A DNA stretch of 64,000 nucleotides from Proteus sp. FME41. Its GTDB lineage: Bacteria > Pseudomonadota > Gammaproteobacteria > Enterobacterales > Enterobacteriaceae. Shown piece after piece: positions 20,258 through 28,025 of this stretch. Every line of letters starts with the position of its first letter. Positions within the stretch are counted from its first letter, which is position 1. A program made the translations under genes and the position numbers. The stretch covers positions 62,001-126,000 of the forward strand of contig NZ_JABUYL010000013.1 of NCBI RefSeq assembly GCF_014897315.1, given 5' to 3'. Below the pieces are notes generated by a model. It did no database searches and was not told the DNA's origin. It saw nothing but the letters and a program-made list of their open reading frames with translations.

Positions 20258-21100
20258 TTACTTATCAAACCGTGAATCACGTAATGCTTCTTTGACGCGC
20301 TTCAAGTTATCTCTGAATTTAGGACCTCGGCGTAAAATAAATCCTGTCGCAAGAACATCAATGACGGTGAGTTGTGCAAGGCGGGAAATCATCGGCATGT
20401 AAATATCAGTATCTTCGGGGACGTCGAGTAAGATTGATAAGGTCGCTTCAGATGCTAACAACGAACCCGGAGTTGTTATCGCAATAACCGCAGCATCATT
20501 TTCGCGTGCGATTTTAGCTATTTCGACTAAATTTTTAGTACGCCCAGTATGTGAGATAATCACCACTACATCACCATCTGTACTATTGATACAACTCATT
20601 CTTTGCATCACTACATCATCAAAATAAGTCACCGGAATATTAAAACGAGAAAACTTATTCATGGCATCGTGAGCCACTGCAGCAGATGCACCTAAGCCGA
20701 AGAAAGAGATTTTTTTTGCTTGTGTTAAAATATCAACCGCGCGATTAATGACAGCGATATCAATATTATTTTTAGCATTTTCTAATCCTGCCATGGCGGA
20801 TTCAAAAATTTTATTGGTATAAGAAGAAACAGTATCAGAATCATCGATATTACGATTTACATAAGGTGTGCCATTGGCAATGCTTTGTGCTAATTGTAAT
20901 TTAAAATCAGGAAATCCTTTTGTTGCCATACGACGGCAAAAACGATTAACAGTGGGTTCGCTGACATCAGCTGTTTTCGCCATCAAGGCAATACTAGAGT
21001 GGATAACAGTTTGTGGTGCAGTTAAAACAGCCTCTGCCACTTTTTTTTCTGATTTACTCAAGATGTCCAGATTAGACTGAACCCTTTCCAATATATTCAT
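20258..21100 (-). CDS. hexR: HexR, RpiR-family regulator of central carbon genes
   Basis: A transcriptional regulator with an N-terminal RpiR helix-turn-helix (SKSEKKVAEAVL ... MAKTADVSEPTVNRFCRRM, residues about 15-58) and a C-terminal SIS sugar-phosphate domain (KKISFFGLGASAAVAHDAM near 130, VVVIISHTGRTKNLVE near 175). HexR represses zwf, the edd-eda pathway and related genes and is relieved by 2-keto-3-deoxy-6-phosphogluconate. It is divergent from zwf, and HexR-like palindromes occur in the shared 350-base region. Of the two tandem ATGs (21103, 21100) the second aligns with E. coli MNMLE. Confidence 0.95.
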   Translation of the reverse strand: MNILERVQSNLDILSKSEKKVAEAVLTAPQTVIHSSIALMAKTADVSEPTVNRFCRRMATKGFPDFKLQLAQSIANGTPYVNRNIDDSDTVSSYTNKIFESAMAGLENAKNNIDIAVINRAVDILTQAKKISFFGLGASAAVAHDAMNKFSRFNIPVTYFDDVVMQRMSCINSTDGDVVVIISHTGRTKNLVEIAKIARENDAAVIAITTPGSLLASEATLSILLDVPEDTDIYMPMISRLAQLTVIDVLATGFILRRGPKFRDNLKRVKEALRDSRFDK

Positions 21101-21279
21101 CAAATATACAGATCCTTGGCTTTGCCAATTTCAATAAAAGGAGAAATCTATAACGGTTTTATGAAAATATACTACGCATAGAACAAGGCTTGCAGTGTAA
21201 ACCATCGGTAAACAGGGCTTTTTTCGTTAAAGTATGACGTGTGTCTAACTTTCAAAGCTGAAAACAAGAAACAAAACTG

Positions 21280-21293
21280 TTGTAAAGTTACAA
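21280..21293. promoter_or_regulatory. HexR-like palindrome, hexR-proximal
   Basis: TTGTAAAGTTACAA, a perfect 14-bp palindrome containing the TGTAA/TTACA half-sites of HexR operators but with a shorter centre than the TGTAATnnnATTACA consensus I recall. Candidate only. Confidence 0.4.
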
Positions 21294-21411
21294 GAAAGAA
21301 TAAAACACTAGACATAAAATGAAGCATTACAATATGTGTGATAAGTTAGAGACTAAAATGTGCGAGCGTATTTACTGAATACACCCAAAAGAGTACATTA
21401 ACACAAAATTC

Positions 21412-21426
21412 TGTAACAAAATTACA
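21412..21426. promoter_or_regulatory. HexR-like operator, zwf-proximal
   Basis: TGTAACAAAATTACA differs from the recalled HexR consensus TGTAATnnnATTACA at only one half-site base. It lies 26 bases before the zwf ATG, a repressor-type position. The rest of the hexR-zwf gap (about 350 bases) is AT-rich promoter DNA with no ORF. Confidence 0.6.
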
Positions 21427-21451
21427 AAATCTCATCATGAGGAGACGTACT

Positions 21452-22927
21452 ATGGCAGCGATATCGACTGCTCAGGCCTGTGATCTGGTTATCTTCGGCA
21501 CGAAAGGGGATCTCGCGCGCCGTAAGCTTATTCCATCATTATATCAATTGGAAAAAGCAGGGTATATTCACCCTGACTCTCGTATTATTGGCGTTGGTCG
21601 TGCCGACTGGGATGCTGAGGCCTATAAAAATGTTGCCCATGAAGCGCTACAAACCTTTTTAAAAGAAGAAATCAATCCTGAAATTTGGCAGCGTTTAAGT
21701 GATCGCTTAGATTTTTGTAATCTTGATGTTAATGAAACAGACCATTTCATTGAGCTATCAAAGCACCTAAAACAAGACAAATTACCCGCTATTTATTACT
21801 TTGCAATGCCACCAAGTACCTTTAGTGCTATGTGCAAGGGCTTAGGTCATGCAAAATTAAATAAAGAACCTAACCGTGTCGTGATGGAAAAACCATTAGG
21901 CACAGATTTAGCATCTTCAGTTTCTATTAATGATAGTGTGGCGAAATACTTTAAAGAGAGTCAAATTTATCGTATCGACCACTATTTAGGCAAAGAAACA
22001 GTTTTAAATTTATTAGCATTGCGTTTTGCTAACTCCCTATTTGTTAACAATTGGGACAATAAAACGATTGATCATGTCCAAATTACCGTTGCTGAAGAAG
22101 TCGGTATTGAAGGACGTTGGGGATATTTTGATCAAGCAGGGCAAATGCGCGATATGGTGCAAAATCACCTGTTACAAATTTTGACCATGATTGCGATGTC
22201 GCCACCGGCTGATTTGACTGCTGACAGTATTCGCCAAGAGAAAGTGAAAGTATTACGTTCATTGCGCCGTATTGATAATACGAATATTCGTGAGAAAACG
22301 GTTCGTGGGCAATATACAGGTGGTTTTGTACAAGGTAAAAAAGTACCGGGTTATCTTGATGAAGAGGGTGCCAATAAAGCCAGTCATACAGAAACCTTTG
22401 TAGCCATCCGCGCTGATATTGATAACTGGCGTTGGGCTGGCGTTCCGTTCTATTTAAGAACAGGTAAGCGTCTACCAAGCAAATGTTCTGAAGTCGTCGT
22501 TTATTTTAAAAAACCAGCATTAAATATCTTTAGTGAGACATATCAAGAGTTGCCACAAAATAAGCTGACGATCCGTTTACAGCCAGATGAAGGCATTGAT
22601 ATCGAAGTACTGAATAAAGCACCAGGTCTTGATCATAAACATCGTTTACAAACGACAAAGCTGGACTTAAGTTTCTCTGAAACATTCAATCAAACACATT
22701 TAGCGGATGCTTACGAACGTTTATTGTTAGAAGCTATGCGTGGTATTCAAGCCTTGTTCGTACGTCGCGATGAAGTAGAAGAGGCATGGAAATGGGTTGA
22801 TTCAATTATCAATGCATGGGAATGTGATAATGAATTACCTAAACCATATCAAGCAGGCACATGGGGCCCAGTAGCTTCTGTTGCTATGATCACTCGCGAT
22901 GGTCGTTCTTGGAATGAAATTGAATAA
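21452..22927 (+). CDS. zwf: Glucose-6-phosphate dehydrogenase
   Basis: NADP-dependent entry enzyme of the pentose phosphate pathway. The 491 residues equal E. coli Zwf. The NADP-binding motif is VIFGTKGDLARRKL near residue 14, and the catalytic signature RIDHYLGKE is near 177. EKPLGTDL and FYLRTGKRLPSKCSEVVV are present. I choose ATG 21452 (MAAISTAQAC), preceded by GAGGAG with 8-base spacing, over an upstream in-frame ATG at 21437 that falls before this site. A terminator follows directly, and no edd or eda gene follows in this window. Confidence 0.97.
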   Translation: MAAISTAQACDLVIFGTKGDLARRKLIPSLYQLEKAGYIHPDSRIIGVGRADWDAEAYKNVAHEALQTFLKEEINPEIWQRLSDRLDFCNLDVNETDHFIELSKHLKQDKLPAIYYFAMPPSTFSAMCKGLGHAKLNKEPNRVVMEKPLGTDLASSVSINDSVAKYFKESQIYRIDHYLGKETVLNLLALRFANSLFVNNWDNKTIDHVQITVAEEVGIEGRWGYFDQAGQMRDMVQNHLLQILTMIAMSPPADLTADSIRQEKVKVLRSLRRIDNTNIREKTVRGQYTGGFVQGKKVPGYLDEEGANKASHTETFVAIRADIDNWRWAGVPFYLRTGKRLPSKCSEVVVYFKKPALNIFSETYQELPQNKLTIRLQPDEGIDIEVLNKAPGLDHKHRLQTTKLDLSFSETFNQTHLADAYERLLLEAMRGIQALFVRRDEVEEAWKWVDSIINAWECDNELPKPYQAGTWGPVASVAMITRDGRSWNEIE

Positions 22928-22954
22928 TTAATGTCGATTATTTATTCTCATGAG

Positions 22955-22983
22955 AAAACACCCAGTTATGCTGGGTGTTTTTG
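22955..22983 (+). terminator. Terminator after zwf
   Basis: AAAACACCCAG (22955-22965), loop TTATG, CTGGGTGTTTT (22971-22981) followed by further T. Confidence 0.9.
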
Positions 22984-23142
22984 TCTCAACTAAATATCTT
23001 TAAGCATAATTACAGCAATTTAGATGAATAAAACTACTGAAGTATCGTAAAACTACTGATTAACTATGCAATCTGATTTTAGTTAGAAACTAAAACTTAA
23101 ACAAAACCAATCAATTAACTAAAAAATTTTTCTTCAAAAGCA

Positions 23143-23171
23143 TTGCTTTAAATAATTTGGCGTGATAGAAA
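23143..23171 (+). promoter_or_regulatory. Candidate promoter for the mdtJI leader
   Basis: -35 TTGCTT (23143-23148), 17-bp spacer, -10 TAGAAA (23166-23171). The transcript would begin near 23178 and give a leader of roughly 325 nt. The bases from 22984 to 23142 hold no ORF; they contain an 11-base direct repeat AAAACTACTGA. Confidence 0.35.
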
Positions 23172-23217
23172 TATCATGTAATATTTAACCATCTTATATG
23201 AGGATTCGGAGTATATC

Positions 23218-23247
23218 GTGCGGATGGTCTGTGCGATGAAAGAATAA
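23218..23247 (+). CDS. Possible 9-residue leader ORF of mdtJI (uORF 1)
   Basis: GTG start with GGAG at 23208-23211 spaced six bases away, encoding MRMVCAMKE and ending TAA at 23245-23247, seven bases before the next leader ORF. An internal ATG at 23224 is an alternative start. It is supported only by the ribosome-binding site and its placement. Confidence 0.35.
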   Translation: MRMVCAMKE

Positions 23248-23253
23248 ACAATC

Positions 23254-23352
23254 ATGACTAGCGCCAAAAGCGTCAAAGTTAAACGTTCTACCTATAAGTT
23301 ATTCCTCTCTGCTATTTTATCCAGCGAACACTACTGGTGTGGCGCATTATAG
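23254..23352 (+). CDS. Possible 32-residue leader peptide of mdtJI (uORF 2)
   Basis: ATG at 23254, TAG at 23350-23352. The peptide starts MTSAKSVKVKRSTYKLF, continues LSAILSS and ends EHYWCGAL: a basic first half and an aromatic, Cys-containing end. Its weak ribosome-binding site and closeness to uORF 1 suggest reinitiation. E. coli is reported to have a small ORF (mdtU) upstream of mdtJI that mediates the spermidine response; this ORF has the right place and size, but I could not compare sequences. A hairpin and a C-rich, G-poor stretch follow. Confidence 0.5.
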   Translation: MTSAKSVKVKRSTYKLFLSAILSSEHYWCGAL

Positions 23353-23368
23353 AAATCTCTCACCTTAA

Positions 23369-23460
23369 TTCCTGACGCAATCAGGAAATGACGTTGCCTT
23401 AACGTTCGGCTTTTATTGCCGCCAGAAAGACTATCTACCTCTTCTCTATCTTCTGCGCAA
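23369..23460 (+). promoter_or_regulatory. Structured and C-rich tail of the mdtJI leader
   Basis: Hairpin TTCCTGA-CGCAA-TCAGGAA (23369-23387), then CGGC-TTTTATT-GCCG (23407-23421), then a C-rich, G-poor run (about 23425-23457) with repeated YC dinucleotides of the kind bound by Rho. This is consistent with uORF-coupled Rho-dependent attenuation before mdtJ. Function inferred. Confidence 0.4.
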
Positions 23461-23503
23461 GAAACGTTTTGGCGTATTTCGAATGTGTATGAGAGATGAA
23501 AAA

Positions 23504-23944
23504 ATGATTTATTGGATATTTTTAGCATTAGCTATTGTTTGTGAAGTTATCGGTACTTTATCGATGAAGTACGCCAGTGTAAGTGGTGGTTACACCGGTA
23601 TGATAGTGATGTGGTTTATGATTGCCACTTCCTATATCTTTTTAGCCATTGCCGTTAAAAAAGTGGCATTAGGTGTAGCATATGCACTGTGGGAAGGTAT
23701 TGGAATTGTCATTATTACGACATTTAGTGTTCTGTGGTTTGGTGAATCACTTTCACCATTAAAATTAGGTGGTCTAGCGATGTTAATTGCTGGGATCACG
23801 CTCATCAAATCAGGGACTAAAAAATCGGCAGTTGCGAAGAAAACAACCGAGTCGGTGAAAAGTATTGCAGGTAAAGCCAAGCACGTTGCGAGTGCCGTAA
23901 AAGGAGCGAATAAGCCAATTCCTGCCAATATCAAGGAGGCTTAA
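23504..23944 (+). CDS. mdtJ: Spermidine export subunit MdtJ (SMR family)
   Basis: An inner-membrane small multidrug resistance protein that works as a heterodimer with MdtI to excrete spermidine. The first 105 residues have four hydrophobic helices and the SMR core: the conserved membrane Glu in [20 protein letters not shown] near residue 13 and [13 protein letters not shown] near 60. The 146-residue length exceeds E. coli MdtJ (121) owing to a Lys/Ala-rich soluble tail from about residue 105 ([19 protein letters not shown]). ATG 23504 (MIYWIFL) is chosen over an upstream in-frame ATG because it aligns with the E. coli start. Confidence 0.92.
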   Translation: MIYWIFLALAIVCEVIGTLSMKYASVSGGYTGMIVMWFMIATSYIFLAIAVKKVALGVAYALWEGIGIVIITTFSVLWFGESLSPLKLGGLAMLIAGITLIKSGTKKSAVAKKTTESVKSIAGKAKHVASAVKGANKPIPANIKEA

Positions 23945-23946
23945 TT

Positions 23947-24279
23947 ATGTTAGCTCAATTTGAATGGTGGCATGGTGCGTTTCTAATACTGGCGGTTGTG
24001 CTTGAAATCGTAGCGAATATATTCTTAAAAATGTCTAACGGCTTTAGCCGAATGAAATTAGGAATATTATCACTAGTTTGTGTGTTAGGTGCCTTTAGTG
24101 CGCTGGCAATGGCAGTCAAAGGGATAGAGCTTTCAGTTGCTTATGCACTTTGGGGAGCATTCGGTATTATTGCAACTATCGCCGCCGGTTGGATTTTATT
24201 TAATCAGAGACTCAATTATAAAGGATGGGGTGGAATTATATTATTACTGGTTGGTATGGTAATGATTAAATTTGCCTAA
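23947..24279 (+). CDS. mdtI: Spermidine export subunit MdtI (SMR family)
   Basis: Partner of MdtJ. The 110 residues have four helices with the conserved Glu in [19 protein letters not shown] near residue 20, [12 protein letters not shown] near 65, and [17 protein letters not shown] near 83, all close to E. coli MdtI (109). It starts two bases after the mdtJ stop and the ribosome-binding site AAGGAGG lies inside the end of mdtJ, so expression is coupled. Confidence 0.95.
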   Translation: MLAQFEWWHGAFLILAVVLEIVANIFLKMSNGFSRMKLGILSLVCVLGAFSALAMAVKGIELSVAYALWGAFGIIATIAAGWILFNQRLNYKGWGGIILLLVGMVMIKFA

Positions 24280-24341
24280 ATCTACTTAATGTAATGAATA
24301 AGTAAAGCAATAAGATTAATATCACAGTAAAATTAGAAAAC

Positions 24342-24380
24342 AACAAAGGGCCGAGTTTTTCTGAACTCAGCCCTTTGTTT
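24342..24380 (+). terminator. Terminator after mdtI
   Basis: AACAAAGGGC (24342-24351) / GCCCTTTGTT (24370-24379). The inner stem GAGTT/AACTC carries one mismatch, and T residues follow. Confidence 0.85.
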
Positions 24381-24530
24381 TATACTTAAGATATTATTGT
24401 TCTATTTTTTGAGTCAAAATTGTGTTTCTGATATCAGTTAAATAAAGTGAAATTAAATATATTTAATATAAAATATATTTAACTATTTTTTCTTTAAAAT
24501 ATGATTGCTTGAGATTATCGGAAAATGACA

Positions 24531-25508
24531 ATGAAACTGAAATATATCGCTTTATGCTTACCTTTATTATTAACAGCGTGTGGTGAAAAAACGGAACCTA
24601 TTGGCTGTTCTTCAGATGTAACACAAATTTCCCTTATTGAGGCATTGAAAAAAACAACATTAGAAGAAATCTCTCGCCAGACAAGTCATTATTCTGATGT
24701 CACAAATCAATTAAAACGGACAACATTAGAAGAAATTAGTTTTAATGTGTCTGAAATAATGACTAAAGCGAATGACCCTAATAGTACGATGAAATCATGT
24801 TCTGCAATGGTGTCAATGACCATACCTGCCAATAATTATGAAACATTACATGATTATTATCGTACTGAATTCAATAGTAATCTTGATAAAACCCTTGAAA
24901 CCTTATCATTAGAGCAAAATGCGAATACTTTCTCTGCGAGAATAGATTATAGTGCTCAACCAACCGATGATAATAAAACAGTATTTGTCAATATTGCCTC
25001 AAAAAATAGTATTTCAAATGGTGCTGCGTTTGTTTCTACGTTATCTATAGTCAAACCGATTAAAGAACAACAAAGAATATTGCAACAACAGCAAGAACAA
25101 GAGTTACAAAAGAAACAAGAAGAACTTCGCCAACAGCAAGAATTAAATCGTCAAAAACAATTATTAGATCAACAAGCAGAACAAGAATCACAACGTCAGC
25201 AGGCGTTAGAACAACAAGAAGTTCGTCGTCAAAGACAAGCCTTGCAACAAGAAGAGCAAGAAATACCACAACTTTCACTTTCTCAAGCAAAACAAGATTT
25301 TCTTTCTGCAGATGCTGAATTAAATAATAGATGGCAAAGTTTAAGTAGTGAACAAAGAAAAGCTTTATTATTAGGTCAACGCCAGTGGATAAAAAATAAA
25401 GATCTTATTTGTGGGAAAGTGACGTCTCAAGGTAGTGATGCTGAATTGGCAAAGATATATAATTGTCATGCGGAAACAATAAAAAATAGAATTCCTGATT
25501 TGAAATAA
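24531..25508 (+). CDS. Lipoprotein with Gln-rich coiled coil and LprI-like C-terminal domain
   Basis: A 325-residue predicted lipoprotein: MKLKYIALCLPLLLTAC is a signal peptide with lipobox LTAC, so Cys17 would be lipidated. Residues about 40-75 contain a duplicated segment (LKKTTLEEIS and LKRTTLEEIS). A very Gln/Glu-rich coiled coil spans about 180-245. The C-terminal part (QAKQDFLSADAELNNRWQSL, then QRQWIKNKDLICGKV and IYNCHAETIKNRI) resembles the DUF1311/LprI lysozyme-inhibitor-type domain with two Cys. An ATG at 24525 is also possible, but GGA at 24520-24522 is spaced for 24531. No gene name is assigned. A role at the cell envelope is inferred from the lipobox only. Confidence 0.8.
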   Translation: MKLKYIALCLPLLLTACGEKTEPIGCSSDVTQISLIEALKKTTLEEISRQTSHYSDVTNQLKRTTLEEISFNVSEIMTKANDPNSTMKSCSAMVSMTIPANNYETLHDYYRTEFNSNLDKTLETLSLEQNANTFSARIDYSAQPTDDNKTVFVNIASKNSISNGAAFVSTLSIVKPIKEQQRILQQQQEQELQKKQEELRQQQELNRQKQLLDQQAEQESQRQQALEQQEVRRQRQALQQEEQEIPQLSLSQAKQDFLSADAELNNRWQSLSSEQRKALLLGQRQWIKNKDLICGKVTSQGSDAELAKIYNCHAETIKNRIPDLK

Positions 25509-25524
25509 ATTTCATAAATAAAAA

Positions 25525-25551
25525 TTTAGCACCTAAAGTATAGGTGCTAAA
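25525..25551. terminator. Bidirectional terminator between the lipoprotein gene and yoaB
   Basis: An 11-bp stem, TTTAGCACCTA (25525-25535) / TAGGTGCTAAA (25541-25551), loop AAGTA, between convergent genes. Confidence 0.75.
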
Positions 25552-25561
25552 TAAAGCTTAT

Positions 25562-25906
25562 TTACATTGCCGCAATAATTTTAATTTCAACTTTATATTC
25601 AGGGTGCATTAATTGTGCTTGTACAGTACAACGAACAGGGGCGCTGCCTTTAGCAACCCAAGCATCCCATGCTTTATTCATGCCCTCAAAATCGGCTTTA
25701 TCTGCTAAAAAAAGTGTAGCATCAAGAATTTTCGTTTTATCAGAACCCACTCGTTGTAATAAAACATCAATTGCCGCTAATGTATCTGCTGTTTGTTCAA
25801 TAATATCGCCTGATAAATTTTCGGGTACTGCAGTGTAATAGATAGTGTCATTATGAATAACAGCTTCAGACCAGCGATCTTCAGGGTCGATACGTTTAAT
25901 TGTCAT
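25562..25906 (-). CDS. yoaB: RidA-family protein YoaB
   Basis: A 114-residue member of the YjgF/YER057c/UK114 (RidA) family, whose best known members deaminate reactive enamine/imine intermediates. MTIKRIDPEDRWSEAVIHND and the C-terminal PVRCTVQAQLMHPEYKVEI match E. coli YoaB; the Arg in VRCTV is at the position that contacts substrate in RidA. The frame is open upstream to 26086, but that would overlap yoaA; ATG 25904-25906 after GGAG is the real start. It is divergent from yoaA as in E. coli. Confidence 0.94.
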   Translation of the reverse strand: MTIKRIDPEDRWSEAVIHNDTIYYTAVPENLSGDIIEQTADTLAAIDVLLQRVGSDKTKILDATLFLADKADFEGMNKAWDAWVAKGSAPVRCTVQAQLMHPEYKVEIKIIAAM

Positions 25907-25989
25907 TGAGTTCTCCTTTGTATTAACGGCATAGGTGGTACTTTTAGTTATCCACTGGCATAATTTACGTCTTATTTTATAAAAAGAGT

Positions 25990-27933
25990 ATGCCTGTGTC
26001 AGACGATTTTGCAGAAAACGGGATTTTAACCCGAACGATCCCTGGATTTCATCCCCGTGAAGCTCAACGACAAATGGCGAAATCAATAACGGATATTATT
26101 GACAAGCAGGGCGTACTTATCGCGGAAGCAGGAACGGGAACAGGGAAAACCTATGCCTATCTTGTACCCGCGTTGCGTTCAGGTAAAAAAACCATTATCT
26201 CAACAGGCTCTAAAGCCTTACAAGATCAATTATATAGCCGTGATCTCCCCACGATTATTGAAGCGATTAATTATGAAGGTAACACAGCCTTATTGAAAGG
26301 GCGTTCTAACTATCTCTGCTTGGAACGACTTGATCAACAAATGCTTAGCGGTGGTGATCTTGACGCTGAAGTCTTATCTGATGTGATGTACGTGCGTCAA
26401 TGGTCAACACAAACCGAAGATGGTGATGTTAGCCGCTGTCATAGTGTTGCTGAAGATAGCCGAGTTTGGCCTTTAGTGACGAGCACTAACGATAACTGTT
26501 TAGGCAGTGATTGTCCTCGTTATAAAGAGTGTTATGTTTTAAGTGCACGTAAAAAGGCAATGGATGCGGATATTGTTGTTGTGAATCACCATTTATTTAT
26601 GGCGGATACCGTTGTTAAAGACACGGGCTTTGGTGAGTTAATCCCTGAAGCAGAAATCATGATCTTTGATGAGGCTCACCAAATTCCTGATATTGCCAGT
26701 CATTACTTTGGTCAGCAACTGACCAGTAGGCAGCTTTTTGATCTTGCAAGAGATATGACGATTGCTTATCGCACAGAAGTAAGAGATCAAGTTCAGTTAC
26801 AAAAAAGTGCTGATAGATTAATGCAAATGGTGATGGATTTTCGCCTAGTGCTAGGTGAAACAGGCTATCGAGGAAACTTACGTGAGCTATTGCAAGGTGG
26901 CGAAACAAAACGTTTTCTTACGTTACTGGATGATGCCTTAGAATTGAGTTATGACGTAATGAAACTCTCATTAGGGCGAAGCCAATTACTTGATAGTGCT
27001 TTTGAACGTGCTACCGTTTATCGCAATCGCTTAAAACGCCTAATTGATACTACAATACCTGGCTATAGTTATTGGTTTGAAAGCTATGGTCGTCATTTTT
27101 TATTAGCCATTACACCTCTCTCTGTTGCTGATAAATTTCGTGAATTGATTAAAGCACATAAAAGTAGTTGGGTATTTACTTCAGCAACACTCTCTGTGAA
27201 TGAGAAAATGTCTTATTACACAGATAGGCTGGGTTTAGAGAATGCTACAACACTGATTTTAAACAGTCCGTTTGATTATCAACATCAAACGTTATTATGT
27301 GTACCTCGTTATCTCCCCCCGTTAAATCAATCCTATACTGCGAAGCGTCTCGCTGAAATGCTAACGCCAGTCATTCTAAAAAATAAAGGTCGCTGTTTCT
27401 TTCTTTGTACCTCGCATGCCATGATGCGCGGGCTTGCTGAAGAATTTAAAGCCAGTTTGCCGTTACCTGTATTAATGCAAGGTGAAATGAGTAAAACACA
27501 GTTACTGCAAAAATTTGTCTCATCTGGTAATGCACTTTTAGTTGCTACGCAAAGTTTTTGGGAAGGGGTCGATGTGCGTGGTGACGCACTGTCTTGTGTG
27601 ATTATTGATAAGTTGCCGTTTACTGCCCCTGATGATCCATTACTAAGAGCACGTATCGAAGATTGTGAATTACGAGGTGGAGATGCTTTTCGAGATGTAC
27701 AAATTCCGGATGCCGTTATTAGTCTAAAACAGGGTGTCGGACGATTAATCCGTGATGTACAGGATTACGGTGCGATTATAGTTTGTGATGATAGATTGGT
27801 TTCTCGCGCTTACGGCGAAGTTTTTTTAAGTAGTTTACCGCCGTCACCACGTACTCGTTCACTTGAAAAAACAATGAAATTTTTGAGCCAACGCGCACCG
27901 CATGATGAAACACAAGAAATATCTGCGTCATAA
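25990..27933 (+). CDS. yoaA: DinG/XPD-family DNA helicase YoaA
   Basis: An SF2 5'-3' helicase of the XPD group. In E. coli it works with the HolC clamp-loader subunit in replication-fork repair. The 647 residues have Walker A EAGTGTGKT at 46-54, DEAH at 227-230, and four cysteines at 110, 170, 175 and 181 spaced as iron-sulfur ligands. C-terminal helicase motifs are ATQSFWEGVDVRGD near 517 and QGVGRLIRD near 585. The first Met at 25990 gives MPVSDDFAENGIL. Confidence in the family is very high, and YoaA rather than DinG fits both length and the yoaB neighbour. Confidence 0.95.
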   Translation: MPVSDDFAENGILTRTIPGFHPREAQRQMAKSITDIIDKQGVLIAEAGTGTGKTYAYLVPALRSGKKTIISTGSKALQDQLYSRDLPTIIEAINYEGNTALLKGRSNYLCLERLDQQMLSGGDLDAEVLSDVMYVRQWSTQTEDGDVSRCHSVAEDSRVWPLVTSTNDNCLGSDCPRYKECYVLSARKKAMDADIVVVNHHLFMADTVVKDTGFGELIPEAEIMIFDEAHQIPDIASHYFGQQLTSRQLFDLARDMTIAYRTEVRDQVQLQKSADRLMQMVMDFRLVLGETGYRGNLRELLQGGETKRFLTLLDDALELSYDVMKLSLGRSQLLDSAFERATVYRNRLKRLIDTTIPGYSYWFESYGRHFLLAITPLSVADKFRELIKAHKSSWVFTSATLSVNEKMSYYTDRLGLENATTLILNSPFDYQHQTLLCVPRYLPPLNQSYTAKRLAEMLTPVILKNKGRCFFLCTSHAMMRGLAEEFKASLPLPVLMQGEMSKTQLLQKFVSSGNALLVATQSFWEGVDVRGDALSCVIIDKLPFTAPDDPLLRARIEDCELRGGDAFRDVQIPDAVISLKQGVGRLIRDVQDYGAIIVCDDRLVSRAYGEVFLSSLPPSPRTRSLEKTMKFLSQRAPHDETQEISAS

Positions 27934-28025
27934 TAGCGATCGCACAGAATGTGTGTTTATTCTGTTGAACACTATTATGATATTATTCTTTCTCTTTTAA
28001 TTATCGAATTTGCCGGAGTTATGGC

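Noticed and set aside
21437-21451. Five-residue upstream extension of zwf
   Set aside because: The upstream ATG overlaps the GAGGAG ribosome-binding site of the real start at 21452.
22083-22478. 131-codon ORF antisense to zwf
   Set aside because: It lies entirely inside a conserved gene, has no ribosome-binding site and no recognisable domain.
25060-25290. Antisense hydrophobic ORF opposite the Gln-rich coil
   Set aside because: Its Leu/Val composition is only the complement of CAA/GAA-rich codons; not a real membrane protein.
25907-26086. 60-codon upstream extension of yoaB
   Set aside because: It would overlap the start of yoaA, and the RidA-family start at 25906 has its own GGAG site.
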